Of a stretch of 64,000 nucleotides of DNA, positions 57,531 through 64,000 are shown in pieces (positions within the stretch are counted from its first letter, which is position 1; each line of letters begins with the position of its first letter). The notes under the pieces are model-generated. The model searched no databases. It was not told the origin of the DNA and saw nothing but the letters and a program-made list of their open reading frames with translations. Origin of the DNA: Coffea arabica (lineage: Eukaryota > Streptophyta > Magnoliopsida > Gentianales > Rubiaceae); contig NC_092323.1 in NCBI RefSeq assembly GCF_036785885.1, positions 13,090,501 to 13,154,500 on the forward strand, read 5' to 3'. A program made the translations under genes and the position numbers.

Positions 57531-58090
57531 TTTTAGGAGTCTAAAACATTCAAAGGAAGAAATGCAAGTAAAGACAGTTTTGACACCTTGAGATATTTCG
57601 ACCATAACTTGAGTTACACCATTAAATTGAGGTGATTCTTATACCATTTTGAAACTAAGAGATAGATCTAAATTTGGTATGAGAATATCAAAATCCAGTT
57701 CAGTCGTTTTCCTTGTCAAAAAGTTGAAATACAGAAGTGCATGTGCATGGTCGAAAGCTGAAACAGATCTCTGACTAATTGATGGTATTTTGGTGATATC
57801 TCGATCCACATAGCTCCAAATTGGATGATTCTTATAACATTGGCAAGCTAACTCAAAGGGATACAACTTTCATGTTTTGTACAAGAGCTAGTTCAGTGTC
57901 GATCATTGAGAAAATATCAGTTGAAATGATGCCAAATTCACAGAAGTGAATACATGACACTTGAGTACGCGAGTTGAAGTCGCGTGTTGTAGCCTGATTT
58001 TTTGCAACTTGCTCAGCCACTTGCTCTGCTTTCACACTACTTTCCAACTCTACTCCAGACAAGAATTTCGGCTGCATATGTTTAAGGAAC
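57531..58090 (-). repeat. Repeat-like stretch, possibly an LTR retroelement fragment
   Basis: On the minus strand, phrases such as AACATGAAAGTTGTATCCC and TGTGGATCGAGATATC resemble sequences often seen in plant retrotransposon LTRs. No ends or duplications could be set, and the family cannot be named safely. It is treated as a fossil remnant. Confidence 0.3.
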
Positions 58091-60528
58091 CTTTTGGAAA
58101 AAAAAAAAAAGAGTTTTATGTCTTGTCCAAAAAATCACTTTTTGACTCTCTAAACAAGAGAAATGTAAGAATCATTAGAGAAAGGGAGAGTATGACATTT
58201 ATAAGGAGCAAGCGTGCCCTCAATTTGGCCCTCAATTTAGAACAACGCTAAAAAGAAGGACCTTTCCAGAGAATGACGCAAACCAATAGGCTGCCAAGAC
58301 TTCTTGGACTTATTTTCATTGGTAAGAATGACTCAAGATAGAGAAGTAAATACCGGGTAAGAATGACTCTATGTAAGGTCATATTGGTCTGGAAGATGAT
58401 GTTGTGTAAGAGAGAGGGACAGCGAGGGATTGAGAAGGGTTTAGAGACAAGTTTGCAAATGCTTTTTCTGTCTACCGAACAAAAACAAATGCTTTTTCTT
58501 TCCAATTTTGGAAAAGTCTGAATAACAAAATTATGATAACGAAACTGGTTTTACCTAATATGATAGGTCAAAATAATTTTAGCGATCATTTGATTATCTG
58601 TTGGACCGGTCATCTAAATAAGATAATACCTAAAAATTTGGTTAGTAAATTTCGCATTAAAAATAGTAAGTTAACCTGATAAATTAATAACTTTTATATC
58701 TTAAAAAGCTAATCGAATTACATATGAAAGTCATTTTTTTTAAAATAAATTACTACTCTATATTGAAAACTTACTTTTTGGAGAATAAATTTATTTCAAG
58801 TAATAGTAAGTTTTTATAGATTAATAGTAAATCTTGTTGATAGAATAGTAAATTTGGTTAATCGTCAAAACTTACTAGTTTGTGGCATAAATTTACTATT
58901 TTGCTTAAAGAAACTTATATGAAACAAGTATTAGGAAGTTTATTTAAAATAATGCTAAGATTTTTTATTAATGATTGAAACTAAGTATTATAGTTAGTAA
59001 TTGCTCATAACGTAAATGTATAATAAACGATTGTATGCATCGTTTATAAATGTTATGTGTTTTAAGCATTTTAAATATATAATGAAGACTATTTTTTCAC
59101 ATAAACTTATAAAATATGTAAGAATAATTTGTCATTTTACAAATTTTGAATTATTTTTTAATTTGTGAAAGGTTAGAAAGTTTGAATGACAATAACAACA
59201 AATCTTTCGAGTTATCTATAGAATAGCACTTATCTATACATCACAATTTCCATGTATTAATACTTATGAATTTAATAAAATGATAAATTTTTAATAAATT
59301 TATTTTCTAGGTCACAAGTATAAAAGTTAAAGGTGTATTAATGTAGCATGATCTTTGAAAATTATAGTAAATTTACCTATATATTAAGTTTCGTGACTTT
59401 CAAATATATTTTGTATCATTTACATTATGGATTTGTATGCATATTTTTTTTATCAAACTTATTTTTAATTGGCAAATATTATGTAAATTATTATAAGATG
59501 TCATTTTATAATAATCATAATTTTTTATACGTGAAGGATATATAAACTACTAAAATTGTCAATTCATAAATGATTAAATCTTACTACTTTATGGCATATA
59601 TTAGTCTAATCTACTAAAAAATTGCCGTAACCAAGTGTACGTTGATTGTTGATACGAAATTTGCACCACAATCACCATTTTCGTTATTACTACCACAAGT
59701 TTTTCTAATCAAAGTAAAACAAAATCAATATCTTTTCCTTTTGTATGCAGTATTTATGTTTAGTAAAAAATTATTAAACCATTTTTACATTGCATAATTT
59801 CTAATGAAATTAGTAACACTTTCTAAATAAATTGGAATAATTAGTAAAATATGTTATTTTTTACCAATATAATCAAAAGAAATTTGCACTATTAAAAAGA
59901 AAATGGAAAGAAAGGACGATGGCATAATTATAAATGTGAGCAACTACATACATATCACACCTTGAGTTTAGGTTTGATTTGTTTAAAACATCAGTAATTT
60001 ATTCGTTAGTAGATATAAAATGCATATTGTTTTTCTACAAATGGAAATACAATTTAGTATATACTAATTATCCATTAATAGAATTTGTAGTCTGAACACG
60101 ATCAATTGAGCTCATATTTCCTTTGTTTAGTTATCATTTATTTTGTTACTTGGGTTGAATATTTACATTTGAATAGAGTATTGCTATCAGAACTTCAATT
60201 ATTCTTAATGACACTAATTTTATGCTGATAAAAGTTGGTCTAGACAATTAAGTGTCAATGATAACAATTGCTAAAATATAGTTTTTTAAAATTTTTCAAA
60301 AATGACAATCTAAGTCCCAAAAAATTGCACTTTTTTTTTAAAAATATCAACTTGTTAATTCAATTCAAATTAATTTTATAATAAAAAATATTACTCCTCA
60401 AACTAGTTGCTTAATCTGTATCTATGCCCGTACTAGTGTCGGATGGATAACTAAAATAGAAAATTGTAACAAAAAATAATGTTACAGGAAAGGTGCAAAT
60501 AAGTAGGACTTTTGCTTTATGAACTTTG
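58091..60528. other. Very AT-rich intergenic stretch
   Basis: No gene is seen. Words such as TTAGTAAATTT and TTACTA recur many times between 58620 and 59880, giving a simple-sequence texture, but no clear tandem unit. Confidence 0.45.
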
Positions 60529-60890
60529 TTACAGAATTGGATCACGAACATCAAAATCACTCCTCTTTGTGGACTTATCCATCATATTATCCTTTCGTTT
60601 AGCTTTATGCACTAGAGATGCATCATTCACCCAAAGATTTTTGAAACGAGATGCTGAATTTATAATGCAATCTCTAGCTTCATCATATCCTTGCTGTGCC
60701 TTAACTGCATAAAAACACATTTGATTACTTAATGCACATAAAGCACCAAATCGAGCTGTTTGAATTGTTGAATCTTCAAGTTGAATAGCATATATGTTTT
60801 TTTTCTGCTGGCTTTGCTTGCTGAGTCCATCTAAACAGAATGCATGATTTAGGAATCTCGTCCAACGGCTACGATTGTGCAGAAGACCCC
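60529..60890 (-). pseudogene. FAR1/FHY3-like C-terminal fragment
   Basis: The minus-strand reading is continuous over about 120 residues: HNRSRWTRFLNHAF, then TARFGALCALSNQMCFYAV, then GYDEARDCIINSASRF and FDVRDPIL. The R-W-T, R..AL and DP motifs match the C-terminal part of FAR1/FHY3 family proteins, plant transcription factors derived from Mutator-like transposases. The zinc finger, transposase and SWIM parts are absent nearby, so this is a fragment. Confidence 0.55.
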
Positions 60891-62570
60891 CTTCTTTAAT
60901 TGCAGATAAATCAACTTGGGCTTTTGCTAGTTCTCATTGCTGTTGTCGATTTGTTGGGGAAATTTTGAAAGTTGGGTAGCCGTAAGTTTTTCTGGCAGCA
61001 GTACTAAGTAGGATAATGGCAAATTTAGGGAATTTATTTTAGTGAAATTAGCGAATTTTTCTGGTATGCAGGTTGTTTTCAAAGAAAATTAGTGGCAATA
61101 ATGTTGTTTAGTTCATCTCCATTCGGACATTTGCATTATAGTTAAGAAAGAAACCACAGATAAATCACCCATAGAAGGAGCTTAGATGCTAGACTTACAA
61201 GATTACCCATGGAATGATAACAGTGATAAATTCCTCCATGAATATGCAAGATTTGAGAGAATTAAGAAAGTAAAATTTCGGTCTTGTCTTGATTTGGATT
61301 TAGTTGAATAGTGGTTGTGGTAATTGGTGGCTGTTCTACTATTGTTGAAGGAAAAAGTGGAGATTTGGAGAAGAAGATAAGTTTTGAAATTTTCAAATGA
61401 GCCACTTGATGTTTCTTTATTCTCAAATAAAGTGAAAAAGTTTTTAAAATCTTATGTAAACCCTAAACTAACTTTTAGTATAGGTTGAAACAAGGTTAAT
61501 ATAGGAATTTCATATTTTTTCGTCAAATTGGATGATTTCTGTTCGTTACCCAAATTAGTCCAAACCAAGAGCCGGCTCTTTGGGGGTTTTTAAACAATGA
61601 GAAAGTTTTATGACAATAACCCAAACCATAAGAGGGTTTAGTGTATTTTACCCTAATAAATTTGCTTCACCTTCTCCTTTGAAGCCCTTATGAGTCAATG
61701 TTAAAAAAATCTCAATGAGTCCCAATGGGCAAATTACAAAAGTCTCAATTGATCCCAATGAGATAATATATATATATATATATATACACACACAAAAAGT
61801 CTTAACAAATCCAAGCAAACCAGAATCACAAAGGCCTTAATAGGTCCCAACGAGCCAAAAATCACGAAAGTCTCAATAAATCCCAATGGGCCAGATATTA
61901 ATCCCAATAGACCATTAGAGAAAACCTCAAGGGAGGTTTTGATATTAAACCTTTAATATAATCATATAAATATAATCATCAAATTTTAGTAATATTTCAT
62001 TTATTTTTATCTTTTGGAATATAAATCTCAAAAAAAAAATGCTTTCAAATAAAAAGTTTGAAACACTGCCTAAGAATAACGAAAAAGATTGTTGACACCA
62101 AATTTATTAATTTTTTTAAAAATACCTCATTTCTTTTATCAACGCTTTACATCAAAGATCTTGATAAAGGTTAATACTTATAATTTTCAATGAATATTAG
62201 GACAAATAAGGTTATCCAGCACAAAAGAAAAATATTGGATTATGTTTCTAAAGTCTCTATTCTTTGGATATAATAACACTTTACTACCGCAAATGCTAAA
62301 GACATGTACATTTGGCTCCGTGAACTTTGGAAAGGCACACTTTTTCACAGGGTTAATTTAGGTGTAAAAATGTTCATGTGACCTATCAGTGTTAAAAGAG
62401 TTAACGCCTTTACCTTGGGGGGCAAAGTATATATATTTCAAGTTGAAAGTGGTAACGCGTTATTCTCTCTAAAGCACAAAGGGCAAAGTGTGATTAACCC
62501 AAATGAAATGGTAAAACAATAGCTTCCTCATCACGAGGGCTATTCACATATTAGACAATTATAAAGTTTA
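60891..62570. other. Intergenic stretch with irregular short repeats
   Basis: No gene is seen. 61700-61925 repeats phrases like AAGTCTCAAT.AATCCCAATG and CCCAATGGGCC several times around a (TA)n(CA)n microsatellite (about 61768-61795). 62340-62500 ends in GGGCAAAGTGTGATTAACCC, the terminus type of the MULE-like MITEs here. Confidence 0.45.
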
Positions 62571-62635
62571 TTTCCTTCTAGTGCTGATATAATTATTCCA
62601 CAATTTTGAAAAACCAATTCGTTTTCCTATCCTAG

Positions 62636-63320
62636 ATTACGATTTCCTCACATATGGTACCCTTGATAAACCTGTTGATTAAATTTGTGGCATGAGCAAC
62701 GTAAAATTCAGGGGCCTTCCAAGCTTTTTCAAAGCAATTGATCCCGATGAGGTCACATCTGGGTGAGAAAGCAGAGAGTTGTCTAAAAGCTCCAGCAATA
62801 ATCTTCAGTACCTTTGATGAACTAGAAAAAGAAGCATTAAAGGTAATTATCTGTAAGTTCAATTTCCCAAGCATCTATACAATGGTCCCTTTACCATTTC
62901 TAGATAAGCATATTGTTCCTGAAAGCCAAGTTGATTCCCTGAATTCAAGTTTTTGAAAGCCTGATTCAAAAGTTTTTGAGTGGCTAGATCAAAGAGCACC
63001 TAACTCAGTTGTTTATGTTAATTATGGAAGTCCAACACTGATGAGTGACCGTCATTAATTTCAAAGAATTTGCTTGGGGACTTGCAAATAGCAAGCAACA
63101 GTTCCTGTGGATCGATCAGCTTGACGTTGTGCCTGGAGGAGATTCAAGATAGAGGGATGTTAACAAGCTAGTGTGCAGAGGACAAAGTGTTGGAGGACTC
63201 AGCTGTTGGTGCATTTTTGACATCGTGGATGGAACTCCACATTAGAAACTATTTGTGCTGGAGGGCCTGTTATTTGCTGGCCTTCCTTTGCTGATCAGCA
63301 GACCAATTGTCATTATCCCA
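62636..63320 (+). pseudogene. UGT85 exon-2 relic (second clade)
   Basis: The sequence follows exon 2 of UGT-5/UGT-6: VKFRGLPSFFK, then [20 protein letters not shown], then FNFPSIYTM and VPESQVDSLNSSF. It has the preceding intron end (GATATAATTATTC, AAAAACCAA) shared specifically with UGT-5. It has many lesions: several stops, frame changes, and a loss of about 35 bp before the PSPG region, where THCGWNS is no longer readable. It stops after the DQQTNCHY-equivalent at about 63317. Exon 1 is absent. It is an old, dead duplicate. Confidence 0.88.
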
Positions 63321-64000
63321 ATGCTTAAATTAGCGAGTGCAATGGTCTGGAAACTGAAAGATGAAGAGTATTAAGGGTATTTGTTACCTCAAAAGTGCAT
63401 GGGAGAAGGGTATTTATAGGGTAATAGAGTGCACGGATTTATTAGTGTCCGAACAGCCTTTGAGGGCCAGAGGGTGGCCATAGGTCGACTGAGAGAAGAG
63501 TAGGTGTGTCAAGGAAATTGACAGAAATTTACATCAGGCAGCGTGAGTCACATCAATCACTTCATGATAGTTGGATATTGGATGACTGATGAAACTTTTC
63601 AAACTGCTGATTCGAAATCCGAAGCAAGGAACCTCGCCTCGATAGCACATCCGAACCGAGATGGGTATTCTGGCCCCACAAAAATCCATATAAGGTTTAT
63701 TGAGTTCGACCCTATGTTTTCATTGCCATTATTGTGTTTTAATAGAAAATTTTCAGTTTCTTATTATCCAGGTAAAATTCTATGAGAGAAGATTGTAACT
63801 TCAATAGATTTGTGCTCATTAGGATTATTTTAATTTTTCAGTAGCATTAAATTTGTGAGAATGAACACAACACAAAGAATTTCCCCCTTTTTTTTTCATC
63901 AAAAAGTTGCCATTTCATTTTTGTTGCCTCTGAGAAGGTCTAATCAAAAGCGCTTATATAGTTTGCTAATGTCATGTAACAGAAGTACGGGGTGGTGGCG
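63321..64000. other. Unassigned right edge of the window
   Basis: No gene was recognised. The frame at 63543-63785 has no known motif. The segment begins exactly where UGT homology stops, so the break at about 63317 is a rearrangement point or transposon edge. Confidence 0.4.

Overview
The window looks like nuclear DNA from a eudicot plant. It is AT-rich, its genes have GT-AG introns, and MITEs and other transposon remnants sit between and inside the genes. The main content is a local cluster of family-1 glycosyltransferases of the UGT85 type (7-deoxyloganetin-glucosyltransferase-like). The UGT85 type and the plant-type chloroplast HAD hydrolase support the plant assignment. An asterid is plausible but is not shown by the sequence.

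Layout: (i) 0.6-6.7 kb, + strand: an 11-exon chloroplast HAD-superfamily hydrolase (orthologue type of Arabidopsis At4g39970) with a hAT remnant in intron 8. (ii) 9.5-39.5 kb: the first UGT clade, whose members carry Q-S-H around the catalytic His. It has UGT-1 (+), a stranded 5' fragment (+), UGT-2 (-), UGT-3 (-) and UGT-4 (+). UGT-2 and UGT-3 lie in a segmental duplication (about 15.3-24.2 kb and 28.0-34.05 kb), and each copy has since gained its own transposon insertions. (iii) 41.4-63.3 kb, + strand: the second UGT clade (Q-G-H). It has UGT-5 (recently broken), UGT-6 (intact, with a 4.2 kb intron full of transposons) and an old exon-2-only relic at 62.6 kb. The downstream flank of UGT-5 recurs at 53.1-55.0 kb. 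(iv) Gene debris lies between and after these: a detached 3' end of the HAD gene and another unrecognised terminal exon at 52.0-53.1 kb, a broken papain-like protease at 55.7-56.7 kb, and a FAR1/FHY3-like fragment at 60.5-60.9 kb.

Five UGT genes read as complete two-exon genes (UGT-1, 2, 3, 4, 6), all with the same phase-1 intron. They should encode cytosolic enzymes that transfer a sugar, most likely glucose, from UDP-sugar to small acceptors. Acceptors cannot be read from sequence. Transposon relics are well resolved because duplicated segments supply empty sites: a MULE-type MITE at 43.65 kb, a hAT MITE at 33.14 kb, a solo LTR at 53.42 kb and two Stowaway-type MITEs at 18.18 and 30.36 kb. 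A Pack-MULE at 21.35 kb seems to carry the first exon of a TIP41-like gene.

The observations most worth testing are: the 5' UGT fragment facing UGT-2, which could make a hairpin or antisense RNA; the promoter divergence between UGT-2 and UGT-3; the triplicated promoter unit of UGT-4; and the Pack-MULE. I saw no sign of a wholly new class of system.
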